Positions 28,350-36,604 of a DNA stretch of 64,000 bases are shown one piece after another. Below the pieces are notes generated by a model that searched no databases, had not been told where the DNA came from, and saw nothing but the letters and a program-made list of their open reading frames with translations. Origin of the DNA: CAWEBF01 sp963807235 (GTDB lineage Bacteria > Acidobacteriota > Vicinamibacteria > Vicinamibacterales > UBA2999); the NCBI GenBank assembly GCA_963807235.1, contig CAWEBF010000028.1, positions 62,001 to 126,000 on the forward strand. The letters are read 5' to 3'. Numbering within the stretch: position 1 is the stretch's first letter; every line of letters starts with the position of its first letter. Made by a program: the position numbers and the translations under genes.

Positions 28350-29114
28350 ATGTTACCGATCCGACTCTCGACACGGCTGCCGCTCCTGCTCGTCGTGGCC
28401 GCGTTCGCCGGCGGCAGCGTCCACCGCCTCGACGCGCAGACCGCCATCCCTGATTCACGGTCCGCGATCAGGGGTGTGGTGGTCGACCCCAGCCACGCCG
28501 CGGTGCCCGGAGTCACGATCGTGCTCGAAGATCTGGCGCGCCGGAGGACCCACCGCGCCACGACCGATCGCCAGGGCCGGTTCGAGGTCAAAGACCTGCC
28601 CGCCGGGGACTACGAGGCGGAGGTCACGGTCCCGGGCTTCGCGGTATTCCGGGAGCCAGTGCTCCTGGCCGGGCCGCTGATCGAGCGGGAAGTTGTTCTC
28701 GCCGTGGCGACGCTCGAAGAGACAATCACGGTCGCCGCCGGCGATCAGCGAGCTGAGGCCGGTCAAAGCCGGGAGCCCGGTGAGGGCGAGCCGTGTGTGT
28801 CCCGGGTGGACCCGCAGACCCAGTCACCCGTGGGCGGGCAGCTTCGACCGGCGCGCATGTTGACGCGGCCGGCGCCGCTCTTCCCGGAACATCTGCGAGA
28901 AGACGAGCGCGAGGGCATCGTGCGGCTCGCGGGCCGCATCGGCGCCGATGGCTCGGTGGCCGACGTCGGCGTCGTGGAGGCCAGCCATCCCGACTATGCG
29001 ACGGCGGCCGAGGACGCCGTCCGCGGGTGGACGTGGGAAGCGCCCCTTCTCAACTGCACGCCGATCGAGCTGGGAGTCAGTGTCACCGTGCGGTTCATAC
29101 CGCAACGGCCGTAA
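28350..29114 (+). CDS. TonB-family protein with carboxypeptidase-regulatory domain
   Basis: 254 residues. Signal peptide (LLLVVAAFAGGSVHRLDA), a CarboxypepD-reg domain (IRGVVVDPSHAAVPGVTIVL; DLPAGDYEAEVTVPGF), a short linker, then a TonB C-terminal domain (RPAPLFPEHLREDEREGIV; IGADGSVADVGVVEASHP; GWTWEAPLLNCTPIELGV). It lacks the transmembrane anchor and proline-rich stalk of classical TonB, so it is probably a periplasmic TonB-C protein rather than an energy transducer. The 3' end overlaps the convergent murI gene by 20 bases. Confidence 0.8.
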   Translation: MLPIRLSTRLPLLLVVAAFAGGSVHRLDAQTAIPDSRSAIRGVVVDPSHAAVPGVTIVLEDLARRRTHRATTDRQGRFEVKDLPAGDYEAEVTVPGFAVFREPVLLAGPLIEREVVLAVATLEETITVAAGDQRAEAGQSREPGEGEPCVSRVDPQTQSPVGGQLRPARMLTRPAPLFPEHLREDEREGIVRLAGRIGADGSVADVGVVEASHPDYATAAEDAVRGWTWEAPLLNCTPIELGVSVTVRFIPQRP

Positions 29115-29883
29115 CAGGACGACCCCAGAGTTTCGTCAACACGGCCCCGACGGTCGTGGGATCGCCAGTACAGAAGAAGCGCTCGGCGCCTGCTGACGTC
29201 GCCGAGGCGAGAAGATCGCCCGCCGTCAAGCGTCGCTGAAGCTGGCGAGCCACGGCCGGAGCCGGGTTCACCACGGCCACCGACGGCCCCGCCAGTTCGC
29301 GAATCAGCGGCTCCAGGAACACGTAGTGCGTGCAGCCCAGGACCAGCGTGTCGGCGCCGCGCTCGAGAAGCGGCTGGATGACGGCGTGCACGGCCTCGCG
29401 CGCCATCGGCCCCGATGTCTCGCCGCGCTCGACGAGCTCGACCCACCCGGGACACGGCTGGCTGACCACAGTCGTGCCGCCGGCGTATGTCGCCAGCAGA
29501 CGCACGACATTGGAGCTTTCGAGCGTGACGGTGGTGGCCAGCACGCCCACGATGCCGGTCTTCGTGCTCGTCACCGCCGGCTTCACCGCCGGCTCGATCG
29601 CCACGATTGGCAGATCGAAACGGGCGCGCAGCCGTTCCACGGCCACGCCGGTGACCGTGTTGCACGCGACGACGGCGGCCTTGACCTGGCGCGACACCAG
29701 GAAGTCCATCACGGCAAAGGCGCGCGCCTCGATGTAGGTGGCCGCCCGATCCCCGTAGGGCGCGTGGCCCGAGTCGGCCACGTAGATCAGATCCTCACCG
29801 GGCAGCTCGCGCCGGATCTCGTGGAGCACCGACACGCCGCCGACGCCGGAATCGAAGACGCCGATCGGATCGGCCGCGCTCAT
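29095..29883 (-). CDS. murI: glutamate racemase
   Basis: 262 residues, full length. It makes D-glutamate for peptidoglycan. The two catalytic cysteines are in VVACNTVTGVAVERL and LVLGCTHYVFLEPLI, and the N-terminus is IGVFDSGVGGVSVLHEI with the DSG motif; YVADSGHAPYGDR follows. The ATG at 29883 overlaps the mqnD stop (ATGA), so mqnB-mqnD-murI form a tight operon. Its 3' end overlaps the convergent TonB-family gene by 20 bases. Confidence 0.96.
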   Translation of the reverse strand: MSAADPIGVFDSGVGGVSVLHEIRRELPGEDLIYVADSGHAPYGDRAATYIEARAFAVMDFLVSRQVKAAVVACNTVTGVAVERLRARFDLPIVAIEPAVKPAVTSTKTGIVGVLATTVTLESSNVVRLLATYAGGTTVVSQPCPGWVELVERGETSGPMAREAVHAVIQPLLERGADTLVLGCTHYVFLEPLIRELAGPSVAVVNPAPAVARQLQRRLTAGDLLASATSAGAERFFCTGDPTTVGAVLTKLWGRPVTAVAV

Positions 29884-30683
29884 GGGGCGCCCGCAGCCGG
29901 AGTGTCCGCGGCGACCAGCCGTGCGATGGCCCGCAGGCCTTCGTCGCCGACGTCGAGGCTCAGCTCGTTGACATAGAGCCGGATGTGCGCGTCGCACACC
30001 TCGTCGGACATCTCCTGCGAGTGCGCCCGCACGTAGGCGCGGCTGGCCTCGGGAAAGTCGAACGCCCGCTGCACCGAGGCGCGAATCGCGACCTCCGCGG
30101 CGGTTGCCAGAGCGGCGTCGAGATCGGAGCGGGCGCAAATACCCGCCAGCGGCACCGGCAACCCGGTCTCACGCTCCCACCAGTCACCCAGATCGATCAC
30201 GCGGCTCAGGCCGTGCGACTGATACGTGAACCGGCTCTCGTGGATGATGAGGCCGGCTTCGACGTCGCCCCCGGCTACGGCGTGCAGGATGTAGTCGTAG
30301 CGCAGCTCGACGACCTGGTCGAGCGATGGCGCGGCCAGCCGGAGGAGCCGAAACGCGGTCGTGTCCCGTCCGGGAATCGCGACACGTCCCTTCGCCGCCT
30401 CGGCCAGCGACATCGGCGAGCGCGCAACCACGAGCGGCCCGACGCCATAGCCGAGCGCCCCGCCGCTGCGCAGCATCCGGTAGCGATCCCCCACGCCGGC
30501 GAAGGCGCCCACGCTCAGCTTGGTCAAGTCGAAGGCGCCTGCACGCGCGCGACGGTTCAGCTCTTCGATGTCGAGCAGCACCGGCCGGACGCGGAAGGGC
30601 GCGTCCACGAGGCCGTGCACCAGCGCGTGGAACGCGAACGTGTCGTTGGGACACGGCGAAAAGCCGAACGTCAGCTCACGCAC
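29880..30683 (-). CDS. mqnD: 1,4-dihydroxy-6-naphthoate synthase
   Basis: 267 residues. It acts in the futalosine pathway of menaquinone synthesis, converting cyclic dehypoxanthine futalosine to 1,4-dihydroxy-6-naphthoate. The family start LTFGFSPCPNDTFAFHALV is present, as are FDLTKLSVGAFA, GYGVGPLVVAR, VAIPGRDTTAFRLLRL and GLIIHESRFTY. The fold is that of a periplasmic-binding-protein-like enzyme, but there is no signal, so it is cytoplasmic. The GTG start at 30683 lies inside the end of mqnB (13-base overlap), and the stop overlaps the murI start. Confidence 0.95.
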   Translation of the reverse strand: MRELTFGFSPCPNDTFAFHALVHGLVDAPFRVRPVLLDIEELNRRARAGAFDLTKLSVGAFAGVGDRYRMLRSGGALGYGVGPLVVARSPMSLAEAAKGRVAIPGRDTTAFRLLRLAAPSLDQVVELRYDYILHAVAGGDVEAGLIIHESRFTYQSHGLSRVIDLGDWWERETGLPVPLAGICARSDLDAALATAAEVAIRASVQRAFDFPEASRAYVRAHSQEMSDEVCDAHIRLYVNELSLDVGDEGLRAIARLVAADTPAAGAP

Positions 30684-31234
30684 AACGACAACTCCGCAAC
30701 GAGCCGCGGCGTGGCTTCGAGCACGGCGGCAAACGCCTCGTCGAAGCGCCAGCGCGAGCGGTCCTCTTCTTCGATCTCGTTGGAGATCACGCGCACCTCG
30801 ATGGCCGGCACGCCCGCCAGCTGCGCCGCCCGCAGGACGCCGAACCCCTCCATGGCCTCGACGTCGCAGCCCGTCGAGCCGCCCACGCGCGCGCTCGTGC
30901 CGATGGCGCAGCGCACGGCATGCGGAAGGGCCCGGGTCGCGGCCTCGACCAGGAACGGGGGCGCGGTGACGACGCGCGGCGCCCATTCCGGTGGAACGGT
31001 CAGGTCGCAGTAGCGTGCTTCGAGGCCGACGACGTACATCACTGGAGACAAGCCGGCCCCGCGGCGCGCGCCGGCGATGCCAACGTGCAGGATGGCGGCG
31101 GGTGTGTAGGTGGCGATGGCCGCGGCCGTCGAAGCCGCGGCGTCCACGGGGCCGACGCCGCACACGATGCGCGGCCACTGGCCGCCCGCGGCAAGCTCTC
31201 TCGCGGTTGCCGCGACGACCAGCACTTGTGACAC
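30671..31234 (-). CDS. mqnB: futalosine hydrolase
   Basis: 187 residues, slightly short for the family (about 200-220). A nucleoside-phosphorylase-like fold, with CGVGPVDAAASTAAAI near the N-terminus and a conserved TGCDVEAMEGFGVLRAA with the ligand-binding Glu-Met-Glu. It ends with VRVISNEIEEEDRSRW, where Asn-Glu/Asp acts in base cleavage. It removes hypoxanthine or adenine from futalosine and precedes mqnD in the same operon, which supports the assignment over other nucleosidases. Confidence 0.92.
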   Translation of the reverse strand: MSQVLVVAATARELAAGGQWPRIVCGVGPVDAAASTAAAIATYTPAAILHVGIAGARRGAGLSPVMYVVGLEARYCDLTVPPEWAPRVVTAPPFLVEAATRALPHAVRCAIGTSARVGGSTGCDVEAMEGFGVLRAAQLAGVPAIEVRVISNEIEEEDRSRWRFDEAFAAVLEATPRLVAELSLCVS

Positions 31235-31253
31235 GCCGGCCCGGCTGCCTCGC

Positions 31254-32093
31254 CTACTTGTGCTGCCGCTCGCGCTTCAGGCCCTCAGCGCACGCGAACT
31301 CGCGCAGCTGGTCGTTGGGCGGTGAGGCCTTGCGGTAGCGGCGGGTGATGCTCCAGGGCTCGAGCAGCGCCTTGGGGTCTCGCACCGTGATCTGGTCTTC
31401 GAGCAGCGTTGGCTCAACCAGGCGGATGCGCTCGGTGATCGTCATCTCCTCGCTGTGCGGGCTGAAGCCCTCGATGAACGTCGCGTCGTTCAGCGCCACC
31501 GTCTCGACCACCAGCGTGTCCCCTTCCCAGCGGCCAGTCGAGTAGCCGGCATAGGTCGGGTCGTCGAGGATCGCAGGCGTCGGCTTGCGCCCGTCGAGGT
31601 ACACCCTTCGCAGCGCGTCGTTCAGCTCGCTGAAGAACGTGATGCGGTCCTTGGACTGCATCACTTCCATGCCATACGCCATCCCCATCATCCCCGGCAT
31701 CCCGGGGGGCAGGCAGTTCGCGGTGTTGTCGAACTCGTAGGAGCCGGACATCCGCGACTTCCGGATGATCTCCCACTTGGCCATGTACTCAGGCGTCAGC
31801 TTCGCGGCATCGGGCGCGCGGCCCGCCGATCCGTCCGACGTGGGCGCGGCCCGGGTGGGCGCGGGCAGCGGGCCACGGCCGCGTGCCGCCGGAGCGGCCG
31901 CGTTGGCGCCACCACCACGCGGCGCCGCTCCGCCGGCACGTCCGCCGCCGCCGGCGATCGGGTAGTAGACGCCGGAGAAATCCGGGACCTGCGCCGGCGC
32001 TTGCGCCTGCAGGGCAAGGTGCTCCGCGGCGACCAGCGCACCGGCCGCCAGGGCCGCGCCGAGCGCGACGTTCAACGTGATGCGTCGAGACAT
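31254..32093 (-). CDS. secreted SGVW/WEGDT-family protein, copy 2 (function unknown)
   Basis: 279 residues. Signal peptide (TLNVALGAALAAGALVAAEH), then VPDFSGVYYPIAGG where the usual W is Y, a Gly/Ala/Pro/Arg-rich low-complexity linker, NTANCLPPGMPG with a conserved cysteine, STGRWEGDTLVVETVAL, and LREFACAEG with the second cysteine. Same architecture as copies at 16937 and 34287, but only moderate similarity, so the copies are old paralogues rather than a recent duplication. It lies 19 bases downstream of a DUF6152-like gene. A methionine-rich stretch (PGMMGMAYGMEVMQ) is unique to this copy and could bind copper, which is speculative. Confidence 0.72.
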   Translation of the reverse strand: MSRRITLNVALGAALAAGALVAAEHLALQAQAPAQVPDFSGVYYPIAGGGGRAGGAAPRGGGANAAAPAARGRGPLPAPTRAAPTSDGSAGRAPDAAKLTPEYMAKWEIIRKSRMSGSYEFDNTANCLPPGMPGMMGMAYGMEVMQSKDRITFFSELNDALRRVYLDGRKPTPAILDDPTYAGYSTGRWEGDTLVVETVALNDATFIEGFSPHSEEMTITERIRLVEPTLLEDQITVRDPKALLEPWSITRRYRKASPPNDQLREFACAEGLKRERQHK

Positions 32094-32112
32094 GTCAGCC
32101 CTCCTGCGTGGC

Positions 32113-32505
32113 TCAGTTGACGCCTGGTCCTGCGTTGGCCAACACCGTTCCGTCGGCCAGCGTCACCCGCGCGATGATGCCCGACTTGCTGCCGTCCTTG
32201 GCCGGGCCGTAGTGCACCGTCACCGTGTCGCCGGGCTTCAGGACGCGTTTGGTCCAGCCGGCGCGGAGCAGCACGCCCGGCGCGCGGCCTTCGAGCATCC
32301 ACTCGACCTTGCCGCCCTTGCCGTCGTCGGCGGTGAGGTAGAGCCAGGTGTGAGGATTCACCCACTGCCATTCCTTGACCACGCCTGTCACCGTATCCAC
32401 CTTCTCGACGAAGTAGGCGGAGTTGCTGTGATGCGACAGCACGGGGGCCTGGGCCGCCCACGCACCTGCAATCGCGATGAGGCCGACGACAAAGGACGAC
32501 TTCAT
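32113..32505 (-). CDS. DUF6152-like secreted protein, copy 2
   Basis: 130 residues. Signal peptide (SFVVGLIAIAGAWAAQA), then SHHSNSAYFVEKVDTVTG, VNPHTWLYLTADD, WMLEGRAPGVLLRAGW and LKPGDTVTVHYGPAKDG. HHS and NPH are shared with the other two copies. The ATG at 32505 follows GGGAGGA. It is upstream of and probably co-transcribed with the SGVW-family gene. The 42-base gap to the divergent prfC gene carries the palindrome ATTGTACAAT (32538-32547). Confidence 0.74.
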   Translation of the reverse strand: MKSSFVVGLIAIAGAWAAQAPVLSHHSNSAYFVEKVDTVTGVVKEWQWVNPHTWLYLTADDGKGGKVEWMLEGRAPGVLLRAGWTKRVLKPGDTVTVHYGPAKDGSKSGIIARVTLADGTVLANAGPGVN

Positions 32506-32547
32506 GAACATCCTCCCTGAACCCGAGATTATGCGCGCATTGTACAA

Positions 32548-34161
32548 TTGACGTCGAAGTTGCCATCCTCGTCAGACGACCTCCTCACCCTCGACGTCCT
32601 TGCACGCGAGGTGGCCCGGCGCCGCACGTTCGCCATCATCTCCCACCCCGACGCCGGCAAGACCACGCTGACCGAGAAGCTGTTGCTCTATGCCGGAGCG
32701 ATCGAGCTGGCGGGCGCCGTCCGGGGCAGCAAGACCCAGCGCCACGCCGTATCGGACTGGATGGAGATGGAGCAGCAGCGCGGCATCTCGATCAGCGCCG
32801 CGGCCCTCGAGTTCGAGCTGGACGGCTATCACGTCACGCTGCTCGACACGCCAGGCCACCAGGACTTCAGCGAGGACACGTTCCGGACGCTATTGGCCGT
32901 GGACAGCGTGGTCATGGTGCTCGATGCGGCCAAGGGCGTCGAGCCGCAGACGCTGAAGCTCTTCGACGTCTGCCGCCAGCACGGGCTGCCGGTGCTCACC
33001 TTCATCAACAAGCTGGATCAGCCGGCGCTGGACCGGTTCGAGCTGCTGGATCAGATCGAACGGGTGCTGGGCATCGCGGCGGCGCCGATGAACTGGCCGC
33101 TCGGCGACGGCCAGGACTTCACCGGCGTCTACGATCTCGAGACCAACGCCATCCTGTTCTACGAGCGCCAGAAGAAGGGCCGGCGCACGGCGCCGGTGGC
33201 CGTGGCCAGCCCCGACGACCCGGAGGTGGCGGCGCTGATTGGCGCCAAGCGCCAGCAGGAGCTGATCGAGGCCGTGGACATCATCACGGGGGCGGGCACC
33301 CGCTTCGACCCGGCCGCGTACCGCCGGGCCCGGCAGACGCCGGTGTTCTTCGGCAGCGCCCTGAACGACTTCGGCGTGGAGCCGTTTCTGCGGGCGCTGC
33401 TGCACCTGGCGCCTCCGCCCGGGCCGCGCATGGCGGGCGACGTGCTGGTGGAGCCGACCGACCCGGCCTGCTCGGGGTTCGTGTTCAAGATCCAGGCGAA
33501 CATGAACCCGCGGCACCGCGACCGCGTGGCTTTCGTGCGCGTGTGCTCGGGCCGCCTGAGCAAGGACATGCTGGTCGTGAACGCGCGCTTGAACACCGAG
33601 TTGCGCCTGTCTCGCGTGTACCGCTTCTTCGGCCGCGACCGCGAGACCGTGCCCGAGGCGTATCCCGGCGACGTCGTCGGCATCGTGAACCCGGGACGCA
33701 TCGCCATCGGCGACACGCTGTACGCCGACCGCCGCGTGGAGTATCCCCGGATCCAGCAGTTTCCGCCCGAACACTTCGCGACGCTCCGGCCCGCGGAGGG
33801 CCGTCACAAGCGGTTCGACGAGGCGGTCTTCCAGCTGGCCGAGGAAGGGCTGCTCCAGGTGTTCATGCCCACGCACGGCATGCGCTATCCCATCGTCGCG
33901 GTGATCGGCGTCCTGCAGCTCGATGTCATCGAAGCGCGGATGGCGTCGGAATACAACATCCCCTGCACGGCCGACCGCATGTCGCACGTGGCCGCGCGGT
34001 GGCCACAGGTGCCGCCCGGCGTGACGCTGGCGCTGCCGACAAGCGGAGTGCTGGAGGCCGTGGACCGCCTGGAGCGCCCGGTGCTGATCTTCGAGTCGGA
34101 GTGGGTGCTGAAATACACGATCGAGAAGAACCCCGAGGTGCTGTTCGCTTCTTCTGCCTAG
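32548..34161 (+). CDS. prfC: peptide chain release factor 3
   Basis: 537 residues, full length. A translational GTPase that recycles RF1/RF2 after termination. The G1 motif is SHPDAGKTTLTEKLLLYAG, with the family-specific GAVRGSKTQRHAVSDWMEME and QQRGISI, G3 DTPGHQDFSEDTFR and G4 FINKLDQPALDR. The C-terminal region includes QFPPEHFATLRP. The start must be a TTG (32548, or 32563) because no ATG or GTG precedes the conserved helix AREVARRRTFAII within the frame. It is divergent from the DUF6152-like gene. The next 125 bases up to 34286 hold no gene. Confidence 0.96.
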   Translation: MTSKLPSSSDDLLTLDVLAREVARRRTFAIISHPDAGKTTLTEKLLLYAGAIELAGAVRGSKTQRHAVSDWMEMEQQRGISISAAALEFELDGYHVTLLDTPGHQDFSEDTFRTLLAVDSVVMVLDAAKGVEPQTLKLFDVCRQHGLPVLTFINKLDQPALDRFELLDQIERVLGIAAAPMNWPLGDGQDFTGVYDLETNAILFYERQKKGRRTAPVAVASPDDPEVAALIGAKRQQELIEAVDIITGAGTRFDPAAYRRARQTPVFFGSALNDFGVEPFLRALLHLAPPPGPRMAGDVLVEPTDPACSGFVFKIQANMNPRHRDRVAFVRVCSGRLSKDMLVVNARLNTELRLSRVYRFFGRDRETVPEAYPGDVVGIVNPGRIAIGDTLYADRRVEYPRIQQFPPEHFATLRPAEGRHKRFDEAVFQLAEEGLLQVFMPTHGMRYPIVAVIGVLQLDVIEARMASEYNIPCTADRMSHVAARWPQVPPGVTLALPTSGVLEAVDRLERPVLIFESEWVLKYTIEKNPEVLFASSA

Positions 34162-34286
34162 TCTAGCTATCCCTATCGAGAAACCTCGGCACTTCCAGCG
34201 GAGCCCCCTCGGGAATAGACTGAGGCCGCCGCGTGGCGCTGGCGACAGAACGTCAGCGCGGCACGTTGGACGATCACGGAGGGAAG

Positions 34287-35167
34287 ATGACTGTGCGTGT
34301 CGTCACGTGTGTGGTGTGGGCGGCGCTGTGCGGAACGGCGGCGCAGGCGCAATGGCCGACCTACAAGGCTCCTGGCGTGCCACGCACGCAGACGGGCGAT
34401 GTGAACCTGGCCGCGCCGCCGCCGCGAGCCTCCGACGGCAAGCCCGATTCTCCGGCGTGTGGGAGATCCCCACGGGGCGATCGACCGTGAACTCCAGCAT
34501 CGCCGGCACCGGCGGCGCCCCGCCGATTCCCGGTACGAAGCCTATGCCTCCGCCGGTCGGAGCCCCGGGGGCGAGCCCCGGAGCCCCAATGCGGCTCTTC
34601 TTCGACATCGGCGCGGGGCTCAAGGACGGCCTGCCGCTCACGCCGTGGGCGGCTGCGCTCAAGAAGCAGCGCATGACCGACAACATGAAGGGCAACCCGG
34701 ACGCCCATTGCCTCCCGATGGGCAACATGCAGTTCCACAACCACCCACAGCCTCGGAAGATTGTGCAGACGCCCAAGGTCGTCGTCATCCTCTACGAGGG
34801 GAATGCCGGGATCCGGCAGATCTTGCTCGACGGCCGGCCGCTGCCGAACAACGATCCGCAACCCTGGTGGTACGGCTACTCAGTGGGCAAGTGGGAGGGG
34901 AACACGCTCGTCGTGCAGACGACCGGTTTCAAGGACGGCGGATGGCTGGACGTCAACGGGAGCCCGCTCACCGATGCCGCCACGACAACGGAGCGCTTCC
35001 GCCGGACGAGCTACGGCACGCTCGAGATTGAGGTGACGGTGAACGACCCGAAGGCGTACACCCGGCCATGGACCGTCGCGTTCACCCAGCGGCTGGTGCC
35101 CGACGAGGAGCTCATCGAGTTCATCTGCCTTGAGAACGAGACGTCCACGGCGCTGTTCGACAAGTGA
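34287..35167 (+). CDS. secreted SGVW/WEGDT-family protein, copy 3, one frameshift
   Basis: About 293 residues. Signal peptide from ATG at 34287 (VRVVTCVVWAALCGTAAQA). A missing T near 34450 splits the gene exactly at the family start: ASDGKPD is in one frame and FSGVWEIPTGRS in the next. The rest reads DAHCLPMGNMQFHNHPQP with the conserved cysteine, YSVGKWEGNTLVVQTTGF, and LIEFICLENETS with the second. The downstream DUF6152-like gene starts 22 bases later, so in this copy the gene order is reversed compared with the other two modules. Confidence 0.72.
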
Positions 35168-35189
35168 GGGCGCGAAGGAGGGTAGAGGG

Positions 35190-35615
35190 ATGCTCCGCCA
35201 GATGCGCGGAGGCCGGGCATGGGCGGCTGGCTTCGCGGTGTTGGTCGGCTCCGTCGTGTTCGTCGGCACGGTGGCCGTGGAAGGGCACCATTCGTTCGAC
35301 GCGGAGTTCGATCGCAACAAACCCGTGATTCTGACCGGCGTCGTCACCCGTGTCGACTGGCTCAATCCCCACGCCCACGTCTTCGTGGACGTCAAGGATG
35401 AGACCGGGAAGACCGTGAACTGGGACTTCGAGCTCGCCGGGCCGAACGGGCTCATGCGCCGCGGGTGGCGCCGCGACTCGTTGAAGCCTGGCGAAACGGT
35501 GACGGTGGCCGGCTATCTCGCGAAGAACGCGCCACACGTCGGCAACGCGTCGAGCATCACCACGAGCACCGGGCGCAAGATGTTCGCGGGGTCGTCGGCC
35601 GAAGGTGGTAACTAA
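35190..35615 (+). CDS. DUF6152-like secreted protein, copy 3
   Basis: 141 residues. N-terminal signal or anchor (AWAAGFAVLVGSVVFVGTVA), then EGHHSFDAEFDRNKPVILTG, LNPHAHVFVDVKDETG, WDFELAGPNGLMRRGWRRD and LKPGETVTVAGYLAKN. It is closer to copy 1 than to copy 2 in the first half. A ribosome binding site region (GAAGGAGGG) precedes the ATG at 35190. It is second in a two-gene unit after the SGVW-family gene. An imperfect inverted repeat follows. Confidence 0.76.
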   Translation: MLRQMRGGRAWAAGFAVLVGSVVFVGTVAVEGHHSFDAEFDRNKPVILTGVVTRVDWLNPHAHVFVDVKDETGKTVNWDFELAGPNGLMRRGWRRDSLKPGETVTVAGYLAKNAPHVGNASSITTSTGRKMFAGSSAEGGN

Positions 35616-35628
35616 TCAGTTCCTCCGT

Positions 35629-35697
35629 CCCAGGGGGAGAACAGCCTGAGTCGGTCCCGCCCTCCCACTCCCCTGTTCTCATGCGCTCCCCCTGGGG
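35629..35697. repeat. imperfect inverted repeat, possible terminator
   Basis: CCCAGGGGGAGAACAG (35629-35644) pairs with CTGTTCT (35673-35679) and CTCCCCCTGGG (35686-35696), with a 6-base bulge in the right arm. It stands between two plus-strand genes and would form a strong stem, but no T-run follows. Confidence 0.55.
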
Positions 35698-35754
35698 CAG
35701 GAGCGATAACCGTGATTGCCCCGCACCGTATACTCAACGCCCTGGAGAATCCCG

Positions 35755-36543
35755 ATGAGCGTAGTCGCCCAGCCGATTGACGTTCCGCGTCGTGTCGCAG
35801 CCAGCGGACAACGGTTTTACGTCAACATGGCGGCGGCGTGCCTGGCGGTGGCCGTACTCGGATTTGCTCCGACCTACTGGATCCCGATGATGCAGGGAAC
35901 ACTGAACGTGTCCCCGATCACCCATCTTCATGGGCTCTTCTTCTACGGCTGGACGGCACTCTACCTGGCGCAGGCGTGGCTCGTCCGCGACCGCAAACTG
36001 ACGCGGCACCGCGAGCTCGGCGTCATCGGCGTGTCCTTGGCCACCGGCATGTGCTTCGTCGGTCTTGCCGCCGCGATCGGCACGCTCAAGAAATTCGAAC
36101 CCACCCCGATGGCCGACGCAGCGCGTGCCTTCTCCGTGGTACCGGTCACGGGTATCGCGTTCTTCGCCGTCCTGGTCGCCGTGGCACTGGCCAAGGTCAA
36201 ACAACCAGAAGTCCACAAGCGACTCCTGCTCGTCGCCACGGTCTCACTGCTCAACGCCGCCGTTGGACGGTGGTTCGCGGTCTTTCTCGCGCCACCGATC
36301 CCGGACGCTCTCCAGGGCGCGATCGGTCCGCCCCCGGTCGCCATCTCGTTGATGCCTGCCCTGGTCGCGGATCTGCTGATTGTCGCTGCCATGATTCACG
36401 ACAAGCGGACGCGAGGCCGGGTCCATCGTGCGTACTGGATCGCGGGCGGAGCGCTCGTCGCGGTGCAAGTCCTGCGCGTTCCGCTAAGCGCGACCCGCGC
36501 GTGGTCGCGCGTCGCTGAACTCCTCGTTGCGCTGTCTCCGTAG
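35755..36543 (+). CDS. multi-pass membrane protein, paralogue of 47001-47769
   Basis: 262 residues with about seven hydrophobic helices, for example AAACLAVAVLGFAPTYW and GIAFFAVLVAVALAKV. After the first helix comes THLHGLFFYGWTALYLAQAW, then RDRKLTRHRELGVIG. The other copy has the matching HTHAHGLTMTLWCGLL...QAWLIR...HRQVG. Paired histidines at helix ends could ligate heme, but there is no recognised cytochrome signature and I cannot name a function. The ATG at 35755 follows CTGGAGAA. It is not clearly in an operon. Confidence 0.72.
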   Translation: MSVVAQPIDVPRRVAASGQRFYVNMAAACLAVAVLGFAPTYWIPMMQGTLNVSPITHLHGLFFYGWTALYLAQAWLVRDRKLTRHRELGVIGVSLATGMCFVGLAAAIGTLKKFEPTPMADAARAFSVVPVTGIAFFAVLVAVALAKVKQPEVHKRLLLVATVSLLNAAVGRWFAVFLAPPIPDALQGAIGPPPVAISLMPALVADLLIVAAMIHDKRTRGRVHRAYWIAGGALVAVQVLRVPLSATRAWSRVAELLVALSP

Positions 36544-36604
36544 CGAGGGAGGGAGGAAGCAAAGGCGGGGTCCCAGCGCGTGTTTCCCAACGAGCTGGGG
36601 TGCT

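Noticed and set aside
32538..32547. ATTGTACAAT palindrome before prfC as a named operator
   Set aside because: A perfect 10-bp palindrome but too short and isolated to assign to any regulator; mentioned only with the neighbouring gene.
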